From: Pyrocephalus nanus
Lineage: Eukaryota; Chordata; Aves; Passeriformes; Tyrannidae
DNA length: 64,000 bases
Reading direction: 5' to 3'
Assembly (NCBI GenBank): GCA_038380795.1
Contig: CM076279.1
Span: forward strand, 7,331,001 to 7,395,000
How positions within the stretch are numbered: the stretch's first letter is position 1; the number at the start of each line of letters is the position of its first letter. The notes beneath the pieces are model-generated. The model searched no databases. It was not told where the DNA came from and saw nothing but the letters and a program-made list of their open reading frames with translations. The translations under genes and the position numbers were made by a program. Below are positions 1 to 12,900 of the stretch, one piece after another.

Positions 1-803
1 GGAACCCCAGCACTCCATCCCGCTTGGCAAGCTCAGGAAGGGGCTCAGGGAGGTTGGAGGACGCAGGGAAGGCAAACGAAGAGCGATTGTAAATTGCTGG
101 AGTTTGGGAAACGCTGCAGCCCTGAGAGTTTGAGCCGTGAGGCGCAGTCCGGGGATCCTGGGGGGCAGCCCGGGGGACCCGAGCGAGCTGGGGGGCAGCC
201 GTGCCCTGCCCTTGCAATTCGGGGGTCAGTGCAGCTCCATGGGGGCCAAACCTCCCCCCAGGACAATCTGCTCGGATCCTCTATGAGCCCAGCGGGGACA
301 CGCGGGGCTCGCGGCGGGTTTCACAGAATCACAGAACCACAGAATATGCCGAGTTGGAAGGGACCCAACAAGGATCACCGGGTCCAGCTCCCAGCCCTGT
401 GCCTGGGTTTGGTGGGCAGCTGAAGGGGGTTTGATCCTGCCCGGGGTGGGCAGGACCCTCAGCCGCCCCTGGACCCAGCAATGATTTCTTTGCACTGTGA
501 TGGGCTGCACCCACGTGGGGACCCCCGCAGACCCCCACGGCCCCGGGGTCCCGCTCTGGGCAGCCCTGGGCTCGGCTGGCGGCCGTGGGCAGGACCCGGT
601 GCTCGAGGTTCCTCGGAGCGGAGGCAAAGCCTGCTGCGAGCACATTTTCCAAACCAGCCAACGACCGGGGGGTACAGCGGGAAGAACCCGCCCTAAGGGG
701 CCCACCCTGGCACCTCAATTCCCCCTCCCCACCCCAGTGCATGGCACCTCTTGCTGGATTTGCACATCCCTGCCTCCCACCCCCACTCCCCGTCCCCCCT
801 TAC
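1..803 (-). other. ST6GALNAC2: ST6GALNAC2 intron 1 (partial)
   Basis: GC-rich intron sequence between the first exon and the left edge. It holds one CR1 fragment (321-412) and no recognisable second exon. Long frames here on both strands have no family resemblance. Confidence 0.7.
321..412 (-). mobile_element. CR1 LINE 3'-end fragment
   Basis: The plus strand reads the reverse complement of the CR1 3' end: a CACAGAATCACAGAAC start, then a GTTGGAAGGGACCCA block and a GATCACCGGGTCCAGCTCC block. The element is 5'-truncated, as nearly all avian CR1 copies are. Confidence 0.8.
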
Positions 804-928
804 CTGGCTATGATCCTCTGGCTGGTGGGCGACTCCACCGTAGTGTAGTAGTGACTGTAGAGGAGCAGGGAGGATGTTAAACCTGCCAGGAGCAAAAGGC
901 AGAGCCTTTTCCAGTGCGGGGACCCCAT
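804..928 (-). CDS. ST6GALNAC2: ST6GALNAC2, first coding exon (5' part of gene; rest off left edge)
   Basis: This exon encodes the first 41 residues plus two bases of a type II Golgi membrane protein, beginning [17 protein letters not shown] short basic tail (HWKR) precedes a signal-anchor of about 18 hydrophobic residues (roughly 8-26), then a polar stem. The exon ends at a clean donor (GTAAGG on the minus strand, plus-strand AC at 802-803). ST6GALNAC2 transfers sialic acid from CMP-Neu5Ac in alpha-2,6 linkage to GalNAc of O-glycans, preferring Gal-GalNAc-Ser/Thr acceptors (family knowledge). The assignment rests on the resemblance of the N-terminus to avian ST6GALNAC2 as I recall it, and on position directly downstream of ST6GALNAC1 on the same strand, as in other vertebrates. 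No catalytic sialylmotif lies within the window. An upstream in-frame ATG at 992-994 would add 22 residues before the basic tail and is less likely. Confidence 0.82.
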
Positions 929-1420
929 CCCGGGCACTTCAGCGGCTGGAGTCGCGCAGGCGAGCGGGAGCGTGGGAGCCAGCCCCGGGCACACGAACTT
1001 CCCAGCCCCTCCTCTCTCCCAGCCCGGTGGGCGCGGACACCGCTATGTCCTGGCTCCGTCCTGCCCTGGGTGCCCAGCTGCACCTCGGAGCAAGCTGGGA
1101 TATTCCTCCCGGAGCGGTGGGAGGAAGGGTGTGAGCCGGAGGGAGGAGGCACCAGGCTGACTGGTTCAGACTTGCTGAGGAAAAAAAAGCACTTTTGAGC
1201 TGCTTTTTCTCCGCGCTGGGGGATTAAACATTTACCCAGACCGGCAGGCAAATGCGATTTTTTTTTTTTTTGCCTCTTTTTCGTGCCACCCACCCGCAGC
1301 TCACAAACACGGTTCCTCTCTCTGTAACTTTCCTGTTCGACTAAAAGCACGTGCGTTCGCCGCCGGCTGCTTCCCAAACAGCAGCACCCACACACCCCAC
1401 GGTGCCACCCCCGAGCGAGT
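929..1420 (-). promoter_or_regulatory. ST6GALNAC2: Presumed ST6GALNAC2 5' UTR and promoter region
   Basis: This sequence lies immediately upstream of the ST6GALNAC2 start codon and is GC-rich with a moderate number of CpGs in its first 150 bp, fitting a TATA-less housekeeping-type promoter. A 14-base T run sits at 1258-1271. No TATA box at a usable distance was seen. The transcription start cannot be placed from sequence alone. Confidence 0.45.
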
Positions 1421-4400
1421 CCGCCGGTTATTTTATGCTGGTTATTTTATGCTCATCAGAAGCTCCGAGCTCTGAAGTCAAGCCGGGCTCCCACCCTGGG
1501 ACGTACCCGCACACGGCAGCGCGCTGGTTAACCCGCCACGAGGGAGAAAATCTGGGGGAAAAGAGGAGAAGGGGGGGGGACACTGCTTGGGGTGCCGCCC
1601 CCGGCCCCGTTTGGGCTGAACGCATCGCTCACCCACACTGTGGGTTTGCAGCAAACAAAACCGTCCGCAGCTCTGTGGAGAGCCCGACAAAGAGTTTGGA
1701 CTGAGGGAAAGGCGAAACGTGTTCGGAGGGTTTGGGAGGAAATTTGCATGAATTATTTTTGTGTTTTCGGAAAGGACGTGCTTCGGTTTCTTTTTCGAAA
1801 GAGTATTTCGATGTTTTTTTTAGTCAAACTCCGAAAGAAGCAGCCCTGCGAACTCAAGGATATGCATACCAAATTGTTTGTTGCAGCGGGGGGAAGGGAC
1901 TCGGCAGGAAAACAAGCGTTTGCCATTGAACTGTAGGGATTTTTTGGGGGTTGGGTTTTTAGGAAGTGACCAGACTCGGGGAATAGCAGGATGAGGAGTC
2001 CCATTGTGTCGGCGGCTCCCTGAGCACCCACATGTTTCTCCAGGGTGTCACCTACATCCAGCCTCTCCACAAATACCTGCTTTCATTATTCAGCCCCAAA
2101 AACCAGGACTAAACCCCATCCCTTCTCCCCAGTCCCACTGCACACCCCCAGGCTTGTGTACTCTACTCACGTCTGCATTTTCCCCAAAACTCCTTTATCC
2201 CCCCAGATCCAACCACCCCCCACTCCCATTCCTGCCTGCCCAGACACGTTTCCAATGATGCTGCTTGTTCAAAGGAAGAATAAATGCAAGAATAATTTTA
2301 ATAGGAGTTTGTTTCAGTCCTCACTTCCTTCTACTATTGCAGGTCTCCCCATTGCCAGCCCTGGTCCTCTGGGAATTTTGGCTGTATGGGAATGGCACCA
2401 TCCTGACATCCATGAAGTGCCCAGCGTGCATCGATGGCAATGCAGGGAGCAGGACTGTGCCCACGGCTGGCAGTGGTGGCATAGGAGAGTGGGCACTGGA
2501 CCTGGGACACCACGAGGGGATGGTGGCCAGGCTATTTTTAAAAAAAACTTGCAGGGATCCATCCCTGCTGTCGTGCAAGGACTGGGGGAGCCACGGCAGG
2601 AAGGTTGGCTTGGGGTGTCTTGGGGAAGGAGAGAGGAGGCAAGAAGCTGGAAGGACTGAACAGACCATCACCATATGGACACACAGGGATGAAATCGAGC
2701 CTGAAGCTCAGCTGGAGCCAAAACTCCAAAAGGATGGGCAGGAAGAGTGGGTTTACACGTGCCCTGGTGGCAAAGGGCAGCTCAGAGAAATGGGGTGCAC
2801 CACTGGAAGGATTTGATGCTTTTTCCTCCATCACTAAAGGTTGCTCCCAGCTCTTGGGGGTACTGGCATCGTCTAGAGGACTCAGGGTCAGCAGAGCAGG
2901 GTCAGGAGTCTGGGATCCTGCTCAAAGGTCCCCCCACCTGAAACCTGTCCCCACCTGGAGTGACTCAGGGTCTGCCTTGTTCATTCTCACCCACTGGATT
3001 CGCTCCTGTGAGCCAGAGCTACAGCTCTGGCCCTTCATTAACTCCAGCTAATTATTACCAACTGCTCTCATAAGTCACAGGGGACATAGCAATTCCTGGC
3101 TGGAGGTGGATGACCAATGGCCCAGAGGAAGTGACCTGTGGAAAGTCAGGAATTTGCCATTTGGAAACATTTATGGCCCATTCATGTAAATGTGGTGGAG
3201 TGGCAGCTTCAAGGGCTTCAGGAGCTGGTTTATTCACATTGCTCCCATCCCTCTGTTTCCATGATATGTGGTTTTCTACTGTTGGTTTTATTTTCAGCGG
3301 GGTGAAAATGAGATGCACAGTTCTTCATCTGCTCTACTTGTTTTGTGCTACGATGCATTTTGGACTATGCCCCAAAATTAAGTGGTGCTTAATTTAGAAC
3401 TTAAATAAGTGTGAAAAAACCTTTTAGGATGATAGTTGCCAAATAAAGATTAGGAAAAGAACATAAAAGAAATTACAATGAAAACCAGCAAGTATAATTT
3501 TTAGCCTGGGTTTTTTATTCCAGTGATTACTTCTTGGAAACAGAACCCAGTCCCTCATGCATGGCTTGAGAGTGTGAGAGGAGAATAAACACATTTTGCA
3601 CCAGCTGGCTGTCGGCCACAGCTTGGTGGAGAAAAGTCTTGTGGTCTTTGCCACGATGAACTGCCCAGCTGGGAGAAAGAGATCTCCAAAAATCTCCCGG
3701 AGCGTTTGCACATCCAAATTTGTTCCGCGCGGGTCAGAGGTGCACTCAAGAAGGTGCCAAAAATCTGCTCATCAAACACGTCCCTGAAATTCAAAGTCTG
3801 GATGCCGGGAGCAGGTTGCTGTGTCAGCCCTGCTGGAGAACGTGGGGCCATATGGCTGCCTGAGGAGGCAGGGCCATCACATCATGAAACATTCATCAGC
3901 AGGTGTCCCGGCAGGCTGACGCACAGCCCCTTCCCGGCGGGGCGGGCAGGGCAGCGGGAGCACCTCGGCCAGGCCTCCCCTCGCCAGGCTCCCTGCCCGG
4001 GGAAAACAGGGTCACACCCAGCACTGAGAAGACCCTGTGGATGCTCCCTGACACTCTCTGCCCTTGGATTTGTTGGTGCTACCACAGCCAAAGTCAGGAG
4101 GCGAGCGGGGAAGTGACCACATGGAGGATGATGGGGATGAGGGCAGGGCGGTGGCAGCGCTCGGCTGCGGGGCCAGAGATGCTCAGGGCTGTGCTCAGCA
4201 TCACCCCACGGCACCTGCAGCTCCAAGCAAGGGGCTCTGCCCTTCTGCCTTGTGCACAACCCCAGGCTGTGGGTGGGGAAAGGGGCTGGGGGTGCAGCTG
4301 TGCAGCCAAACTGAGCTGGTGTGCCCTTGTTCAAAGAAGGGCAACAAAGCCGGAGAAGGGGCTGGAGTACAAGTCTTGTGAGGAGCAGCTGAGGGAGCTG

Positions 4401-7400
4401 GGATTGTTTAGCCTCGAGAAGAGGAGGCTCAGGGGTGACCTTATCACCCTCTACAACCCCCTGAAAAGAGGTTGTAGCCAGGTGGGAGTCGGGCCCTGCT
4501 CCCAGGCAACAAACAACAGGATGAGAGGACATAACCTCAAGCTGTGACAGGAGAGGTTTGGGTTGGACACGAGGCGGAATTTCTTCACATAAAGGCTGAT
4601 TGGACATTGGAATGGGCTGCCCAGGGAGCTGGTGGAGTCACCATCCCTGGAGGTGTTTAGGGAAAGACTGGTTGACATGGTAGTGTCGGGTCACAGGTTG
4701 AACTCGATGATCTCAGAGGTCTTTTCCAACCTAATCGATTCCCTGATTCTAATGATCTTTGTGCCAGTGTGGCAGGATGTGGCCCATCAGGGAAACACAC
4801 CCTTTAGTCCCCTCCTGCTCCTCCCCAAAGCAGGAAGGTTGTGGGGATGAGCCCTGGGCTGAGGTGGCAGGTCAGGACCTGGCGAGTGGTGGCAGGACAT
4901 GGCTCACGTTGGCTCCTCTTGGTGCTGCTGGGCCCAGCCCAGCTCTTATCGCGGTGTCTGTGCATGGCAGAGCCCTTGGCCAGCCCTGGACCGCTGACCA
5001 GGGCCGAGATAAGACAAACACACAGTTCAAAGGCCATCCCCTCTCTGCTGGCATGAGGCAACCTGTGAGGCTCAGGGCTATGCCCTGGAGGGGTGCAGAG
5101 CTGGGAAGCCTTCCCCCTTCTTGCCAGCTCCGGGCCAGGCAGGGCAGATGTGGTCTGATCTTTCCCTGTTCTTAGCAGGGCAAGCAGTCCCTGAGGGCTC
5201 TTCAAAGCCATGGGGACAGGCCAGGCTGTATCCCCAGAGCACACAGCTGGGGAGAGGGGACACCATCTCTGAGTGTGGGTGGGCACCAGCCCCTTATCCA
5301 CCCACATGTGTGGTCCCATCTGACACTGCATGGCTGCGGTGGGAAGGATAGAGGGAGCTTTGGGATGTCCCCAGGACTCAGAGAGTGTCTTTCCAGGATT
5401 TACCACCCCAAGGGCTGGGTCAGCCCAAGCTGGGAAAGCCCTGCAGCACCCAAGCTCAGTCTGGTAGAGGAACCCAGACTACCACAGCTCCTTGGTGTGG
5501 GAAGCAGGGGCTGCTGCACCCCCTGGAGCTGTTTACCTGCAGGGCCCTGTCCCAGCACCTGGAGGGCTGACTGGCAGGTCAGCTGGTGTTTTTTGCACAA
5601 CAAAGCCACGGGGCTGCTCCTTTATCTCGTTCTCCCTCCCCTATTATCAATAGTTTTTCTGGTCCAACTGGATTTACCTGCTACTACATCCCCAAGAAAG
5701 GGAGAAGGTCCACACAGCGGGAGGTGAGGAGGGTGAACCCCCCACCCCTGCACACCCAGGACCTGCCCCAAACCTCTCTGCAGTTGGGGAACATTAATAG
5801 CATCTGATAAGATACCAGCACAAGGCTTTTTGTGCTGACCTGGAGCAGGCACATACCTCTGCTACACTCCCACAGCATTCAATCAGCCACAGCAGCTCCA
5901 GAGCAGTGCATCTCGAGGGAGCACCTGCTCCATGCTGGGAAGCTCTGGCTGCTCTGTGCCTCAGTTTCTTGCCTTGGAAGAAGAGAGAGAGGAGTGATAG
6001 TCTGGATCATGGCACAGGGCTGCCCTGGAGCTGTGTATGGCACACACAGTGGCTCCCTCTGGCACCTGCTGGGGTTTGGTCTTGGCTGGCAGCACTGGCA
6101 GGTACCTCAAACCCCGAGGTTTGTGTCTGTGAACACACAGCAGGACGTGGTGGTGCCTGCTCCTGTTAGACAGGTGAGCAGCCCCGCTGGAAGAAGGAAG
6201 AGGTGGCAACGAAGCAAAAGATTCGAAGCCCTGCCAGGAAAGTGACAGTGTGAGAGCTCCTGGGTGACAAGTGGCTTTGGTTCCTGCAACCTGGCAGGGA
6301 ATATTTAGAGGCTGTTAACTCCCGGGGAACGCCAGGAGGAGTCAGGCACGGCTCTAATGGTACTCACGGTACTCACCAACAGCTTCTGAAAAAAGCAGGG
6401 CTGACACAGCAGCAGCTTCTGGACATGCTGAGACACAGCTGTGTATTTATTACCCAAACCAAACGTCTCTGTTTAAATCCTGCAGCCCCCGGAGCTCCCG
6501 GCTGTCGGTGGGGAATCCCCTGCTCGCACTGGGTGTCGTGTCGGTGCACGAGGAGGAGTCGCCGTGTCTGAGCATCCCGGGGGATGTCACACCCAATCCC
6601 TCCGTCGGTCCCTCTGCCTGCGCTGCCCTCAGCTCCGTGTGGTGCTGCGGGAGCCGAGGCCACACCTTTACACGCTTTGTGAGTGGCACTCACATCACCA
6701 AACCTCTGCTCCATGTGCCCCTACACACCCCAGGGAGCCCCCCGGCCATAAATCCCGCTGGCAGGCGGGTGTTACAAAGCAGAGGACACCGGGGGACAGT
6801 GGCGTGGTGCAGCTGCAGGGCTGTGCGTGGCACCGGGACACGGTGCCAAACCTGGATGTGCCACACTCGGCACGGTGCCGGCAGGTCCCTGAACAGGAGC
6901 TGCCACCTGGTGGCACGGGAACAATCCTGCTGCCCTGCCAGCCACAAGGATGGAGATATTTGGGGTGGCCCTGCGCCCTGGCACTGGCTCTGCTGAGCTG
7001 CACTGAGCAGGCTGGGGCTACTCCGGCACAGTCCTGATTTCACCCTGGCACAATCACCCAGCTGGGGTCTCGCCCAAGCCCAGATCCTGGGGCAGCTGTA
7101 GCTGCCCTCCACAGGTTTTGCTCCATTCGTTTGTGCCAGGACAGAAGCTGGCTGGGAAATGGCACCCCTGAGCCCCCTCAGCTGCTCTGGATCTGATGCC
7201 ACAAGATCAGGTGGCTCTGGTGAGGCACAGCTGGACTCGTGCTGCAGGGGATGTGTCCTGGTGTGTGCCACACCTCAGCCAGCCCACGGTGGCACAGGAT
7301 GTCCTGGTGCCACCAGGGGGGACAGGAGCAAAGTGAGGAGGTGAAGGGGCTTGGTCAGAGCAGCTTCCCTGGGATCAGAGATGATGTGACTTTGGGCTTG

Positions 7401-8829
7401 CTTGGAAACTCCAGAGCACAGCAAAGTCTGTTCTCCAGCCAAGGTTATCCCTGATAACACCAAACTGTGCCAGCTGTGTTGAGAGGAAAGCCTGGAGGGA
7501 ACAGGCACTGCTGGTAGGGAAAGCCTGATGGGAAGTTTCCTTCCTTTAACTCTGGGAAGCCTCAGCACTGGGGAGAAGTGTGGGCTGGGGGCTGTCAGTC
7601 CATCCCCAAAGCCTCCTCGCCTATGGGGGGATCCTTGTTCGGTGGGACTCAGCCCCATCCTGCTTCCCAGAGGAGAGGGAAACAAAAGGGGAGGAGGGGG
7701 AAGGGAAAGGTCTAAGAGAAACTTTTTCCAACTTGTCGGGAAGAGAAAAGCCCTATTCAGGCAGGAAGAATACCCGTGTGGAGCCGGTCACCAAGCAACC
7801 CGCAGCAATGTGGTACGGCCCGAGGGACAGGCAAGGAACCAAAAGTGCCTCATTTCCCACCCAGAGTCCCGGCAGGGAGAGCCTGCAGGGTCTGGGGACA
7901 GGGGACACGAGAGGTGCAGAGCCACCACGAGAGGCTGTGATGCCCAGGGGGGTCCAGAGCTCCTGGTGCAGGGGTTCCTCCTCGGTCAGCTCTGGAGGAT
8001 GACCAGCCTCCATCAGGCTTCCCCTTTGCTGCTCAGGAAGGATTTGTGGTCTGCTCCTGTGGCTCCCCGTGGGCCTGGTGTTCACACAGGGCTACATCAT
8101 TCCCAACAGAGGCACGGTGCATTTTGGATAGCTCCCTGCTCCCACAGACACTGTGAGAGTGTATGGGCAGAGCAGCCCAGTGCAGGCTACACCCTCTGCC
8201 AGAGAAGCTGAATTCTGCATTTAGATTCAAAATGTGGGGGGCTGTTCTTTGCAAACAGGCTCAGTAAGACATGATCAACTGCCTGGCCTCTCGGCAGCAC
8301 AAGGGAAAAGGGACAAAGGAAATCAAGCCTGATGAACCCTGCTGACAATCCCAGCTGAAATGCTTCTCTTGGGCTCCAGGGAGTCCCTGGAGACGCTGTT
8401 TCCCCATCAGAAATGCTGCAGAAATGAGAAAACACTCACAGCCAGAGCAGGTCCAGTGTGCAGCTGGTTAACCCCAGGGAGATGCCCCGGACACTGGAAG
8501 TGCCTTTTTGTCTGCACAGTGTCACAGGGGGGAACATCCAGCCCTTCATACATTTGCCTTGAGCATCTGATACACTTGGAGTGGACAAACCTTCCTCAGG
8601 GAGGTGTCAGGCCAGTGCTGATCCCTGTCCTGTAACATCCAGGTGAACAAGTGGGGGATGCTCGGGTGTGTCCACACAAACAGCAGAGCTGTGAGAGATG
8701 GAGGTGATCTCCATAACCTCCAGTCCTGCCCTTCCCTGGCTTCATTATCTGCTGCATCTCAGCCTTCAAAGCATCACCCCTGGATGCACTAAATAACCAC
8801 AACCCACAGGGCTACAGTGAAAGATCAGC
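1421..8829. other. Intergenic region between ST6GALNAC2 and ST6GALNAC1
   Basis: About 7.4 kb between the 5' end of ST6GALNAC2 and the 3' end of ST6GALNAC1. It contains one clear CR1 element (4,330-4,752). A moderately CpG-rich stretch lies at about 6,480-6,880, with open frames but no recognisable protein. No exon with flanking splice signals and family resemblance was found on either strand. Otherwise I see nothing I can name. Confidence 0.6.
4330..4752 (+). mobile_element. CR1 LINE 3' portion, plus orientation
   Basis: This is a well-preserved stretch of CR1 3' end. Blocks seen in order are GAGGAGCAGCTGAGGGAGCTGGG, CTCGAGAAGAGGAGGCTCAG, CTTATCACCCTCTACAAC, AGGCGGAATTTCTTCAC, GAATGGGCTGCCCAGGGAG and GTTGAACTCGATGATCTCAGA, ending in TGATTCT-type terminal motifs. 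It is the largest CR1 copy in the window and is 5'-truncated, so it carries no intact open reading frame. The 241-residue minus-strand frame running across it is a chance frame. Confidence 0.92.
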
Positions 8830-9797
8830 TTGGCCAAAGTAGTGCCATTTATTTTACATACAAAACCCCTTTGAGAAGGCCAACATGCTGAGTGTGTCCT
8901 GCACACAGCACCGTGGGGCACAGGCACTCCAGCCAGCAGCAAGGAAGCAAGGAACCATCCCTGGCCACCTCTCCTGGCAGGAGGACAGACACAGTGCTCT
9001 GGGCACAGCTGGGAGCCAAGCATGACAAAGTCCAGCTAAGCAAGGACTTGGAACACCAGAACCATGCCAGAAAATTCACATTTTGTGCAGCCATGGGATC
9101 CCTGGAGAGCAAGAAGCACCAGGTACTGCATGTCTGCTGCTCCACGGAGAGCAGTTACCTGCCCTCGAGCTGATGGCATGCTCCTTTGCAAGTGTCACAA
9201 GGCCACACTGGGAAGCAGAAGTGAGACTCGTTCTCTCTTGAATTAGTCATCTGGAAGTGTCCAGTCCATCCTCTATGTGCAGGGAGCAGAGTGAGAGCAG
9301 CACTTTCAGAAAATAAAGTCAACCTGAGACAGGACCTCCATCCACTGGCTCCTGAGGGAGCTTGTTTGGACAACACTCAACTCCACAACAGGCATCACTA
9401 ATGGAGAGGATCCACCAGAGCAGAAGTAGCCCCAGCCTGAGGATCATCTCCTTGCAAAGAGAGAAAACTTGGACTAAATAAAGGACACTGGACCATATGC
9501 TATCCAGATCCATCCTGGATTCTGTTCTCCCAATACCTGTGCCTGCAACAGCCAGCAGGAGTCTTGCAGCACAGCCACAAGGATTTTGTTGGCACTCTGC
9601 ATTTTCTTGTTCTTCTCTGGGTCTGCAGCATTCACACGTTTGTGGAAGTGTGGTGAAACAACAGAGGTGCTGGAGGAGGGAAATGTCTTTGTGAGGATGA
9701 AATGTGCCTGGCAGTCCAGAACTAACACCACTTGGCTCTGGTGGTCCTCTTCTGTTCCCGGTGAGGTGTTGAGATTTCCCAGGCCCTTGCCACACAG
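8830..9797 (-). other. ST6GALNAC1: ST6GALNAC1 3' UTR
   Basis: Sequence from the stop codon to the first good poly(A) signal, about 950 bp, with no further exon. The extent is inferred from the AATAAA and GU-rich downstream element listed separately. Confidence 0.6.
8848..8853 (-). terminator. ST6GALNAC1: Poly(A) signal of ST6GALNAC1
   Basis: A canonical AATAAA on the minus strand (TTTATT on plus) lies 945 bp past the stop codon. A GT-rich stretch (CTGTGGGTTGTGGTTATTT on the minus strand) lies about 45 bases downstream, which is the expected layout of a cleavage and polyadenylation site. Confidence 0.65.
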
Positions 9798-9968
9798 TCA
9801 GGATCTCTGGTAAAGCTTCATGATATTCTCATCGTGAAGCTTTTTCCACACCTCCTTCTCCAGTTTGAAGTCGTGGTTAATGTAGAAAATCAGCCGCTTC
9901 CACTCCTTGTCGTAGTAGTGATCCGAGTACCTCTCGTGCCCCTCCGTGATGTAGCCATAGGCACTCAC
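9798..9968 (-). CDS. ST6GALNAC1: ST6GALNAC1 exon 9: motifs III and VS, stop codon
   Basis: Encodes residues 512-567 and the TGA stop (9798-9800). It contains [20 protein letters not shown] (motif III, HYYD), then [20 protein letters not shown] (motif VS, H-x4-E, with the catalytic histidine). It ends [16 protein letters not shown]. The acceptor is CCCAG|GTGAG. Confidence 0.96.
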   Translation of the reverse strand: MSAYGYITEGHERYSDHYYDKEWKRLIFYINHDFKLEKEVWKKLHDENIMKLYQRS

Positions 9969-12900
9969 CTGGGATAGATGGAGACCTCACTGGGCAGGGG
10001 GACCAAGGGTGGAGGGAGCAAAGTGAAATACAGGACACAGTTCCCAAACAAAGGGAGGGAGCACAGGACAGAGATGCCATTGGGGCTCCTCTGGTCACCC
10101 TGCATGGAGGCCCAGAAGGATCAGATTATGAGCACTGGCTCCTGCTGTCCTCTCAGTGCCTCCCTGGGAGCTCACATGCTCCAGGTCACAGCAGGCTTCA
10201 CAACCTGTGTGTGAGCTATTTTGGGGCTGTTTCTCTTGTCTTCAGTCTGCTCCTCCACAGCTGACACAAGCCCACATACTCCCAAGGCAGACAATAGGAG
10301 GGTTGTAGCCACCCCTGCTCTCCCCTGTCCCTGCTGCCCGACAGTGCTGGGTGCAAGAATCACGGTGCCCTTACCCTGTCACAGAGGTGGAGGGCGGTCA
10401 GCAGCAGGAAGGCCCCTGTTGTGGGTCTGTACAGCCTCCAGTACTGCTTTTCCAGATTTTTAGATTTTAAAAACCTGCAGCAGGAGAGAAGAAAGCACAG
10501 AGCGGTTGCTGGGTGTGGTGTTTCAAGCCGGGCACACCTTTCCCTCTGCAGCCTCTGTCACATCTTCCTTCCTTGCAGCAGGCTGTGGCCATAAGAGGCA
10601 TTTCAGAGGAGCCAGGAGTATGCCCAGAACGCTCCATCCCCTGCCCTGCAACCTCAGCACAGCTCTGCCCCAGCTTTATGCAAGTGGCAGGTCTGGAGGC
10701 AGTGGGGATAAAGAGGGGATGATAAAGGATCTAGCAGGTTAAAGCCCACTACTCTTAAGTCTGTCCTTTGCCTTGCAATGCAGAAGTGGCTTTGAAGCTC
10801 TGTGGTATATCCTGCTCCCCATCCACATCTAAGAGTGAAATGAGACACAGGGAAGGTGCAGAGGAGGGTCACAAAACCTGCCAGGAGCTGCATAACCTGT
10901 GCTATGACAGGAGTTGTTTGGAAAGCAGGAGTCCACACCAGGACAAAATAGCACTGAGTCCTGATGGCCTTGGAAAGGACCCAAGTCAGAGGGGAGACGT
11001 CAGAATGAGCAGGGAGTGACGGCCATCTGGCTCTCAGGGCAGGCAGAATGCAGCTCTCAAGGAGACTGAAGGGTAAAGGCAGCCAAAGCAGGCACGACAG
11101 GAGCTCCTGTTCCTACATCTCAGTCACGTGTGGCCCACGATGGGCAGATCTCAGTGATAGCAGGCTTGTGGACAGGATTGGAGAGGCACAGAAGAGCAGC
11201 CACACCAGGCAAATGGGGTGCTGAACAAGGTCCTATTTGGTGTTTGAGGGGATAAACAACCTCAGGAGTCTAGAAGGAATCTCTGGAGAGCAGGTCTGTT
11301 ACAGAGCCTTTCCCCAAGGTGCTCAGCAATTGAAGGTTGGTCCTGAACCAGATCAACTATTCTGGCACTTCAACAACACTCTTCCCACATCTAAAGTCGC
11401 CGCTTGCCCACGATCTCTTTTGGCTGCAGAAAGCCAAAATGTCCCCAGCTCACAAATTCTGGATGACTACCCACCACTAACCTCCCACTGCAGCACCACA
11501 GAGGATTTCAGCTGAGTGCACACTGCTGAAGTTTACCCCCAGGCCACTGGTGTGGCTGAACTGCAGTTACAAGGGAGGAGAGAGCTGGGAGGAGAGCCCA
11601 GAGACAGAGATGGTGCTGCCCAACACCAGAAAAAACAAGCCCATTAGAGCACATAACCCCCAGCTCACCTGTTTTTCATGTATCTGAGGAAATCAGGGTG
11701 AACCACCAGGTATCTGTCCATTGTGAAATCTTTGTCAAATTTCTGCCGGGGCATCTGCCTGAATACAGGAATGAGGAGACTCAGGATGAGATCCTACACT
11801 TCATCACAGCTGGAAAGGATCAGCACTTGGTGGTAAGAGAAGAACCACAAGCACTGGGCAGTTACTCTGCAACATTTCCCAGATAATGATGAAGCCTCCG
11901 CAGGCTGCGTGCATTGCAGAGGAAGAGATCAGGGAGGAGAGGCAACAACAGGAGACAGGAATATCAAAAGTACATGTTTGTATAGGCAAGAATTGGTGAA
12001 AGCAGGCTTTAATCCATGAGCAGGCCACCATGTACAGACACCAAACCAGACAGCAGCATGTGCTCATCCCAGAGGACCACAAAGCTCTCTGCAAGCTCTG
12101 GCCACACATTGAAATCAGCTGCCTCTGGGAAGGAGGTGCGTTGGTTACAGCAGTGCTCAGAGCTGTGGAGGAAATGAGATATTTCTCCAAACAAATCTGC
12201 CAGGGAAGGGAGGCTTTAGCCTGGCTTTACCCTGGCCTGCCCCTCTTCAGGGCTGAGCACTGTGTAGAGGAAAAGGGCAAAGCAGAGAGCTCCTCGCTGC
12301 AGGGTGTAGAGGGCGGTTAGTTTGTTTTTACCCGCTGAGATTCAAGAATCCTTTCCTGATGTCCTTGTTGAGCAGAAGAGCCTTCAGCCACTCATAGTCT
12401 CTAGCTCCCTCCAGGAAGTGAATGTATTTGACATGCTAAGAAAACAAATGAGCATTAACCAACAGCACTTTAAAACAAAATTAAAGCAGATGTCTGCTTT
12501 AAAGACAAAATGCAAGCAAGACAAAATGCAAGCAAGCTTCACTGAGTTTCTTGGACACACATCTTCAGTCTGCAGCTTTCAACTAGCCCACAGAAGCAGA
12601 ATGGTGGTAACACCTGATGTGCAGCTACCTCTACATGCCAAAAGGCTGGGGTGGGACTGACACAGCCTGCTACTGCAAATACTCACTCCCAGCCAAGGCA
12701 CTGCACGTTCCCTCACTGAGGGAAATGCTAAAGTGCTGGCTCAGCCCCTTTGCATGGCAAGAACAGGACTGAAGGACACAGACAAACAGCATCCCATCAA
12801 AGCTGTGTGCATCCATACAGCATGGACCCGACTTACTTTCTCCCGTGGGATGTTGCTGAACCCTCTGTGTCCCAAGATCTGAAGAGAGGAAACCAGGGAG

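Noticed and set aside
3882..4607. 241-codon minus-strand frame
   Set aside because: Its left part is antisense to ordinary intergenic DNA and its right part to a CR1 element; no family resemblance.
10850..10915. Possible CR1 remnant in ST6GALNAC1 intron 7
   Set aside because: The phrases GTGCAGAGGAGGGTCAC and GTGCTATGACAGGAG resemble CR1, but the match is too short and diverged to list as an element.
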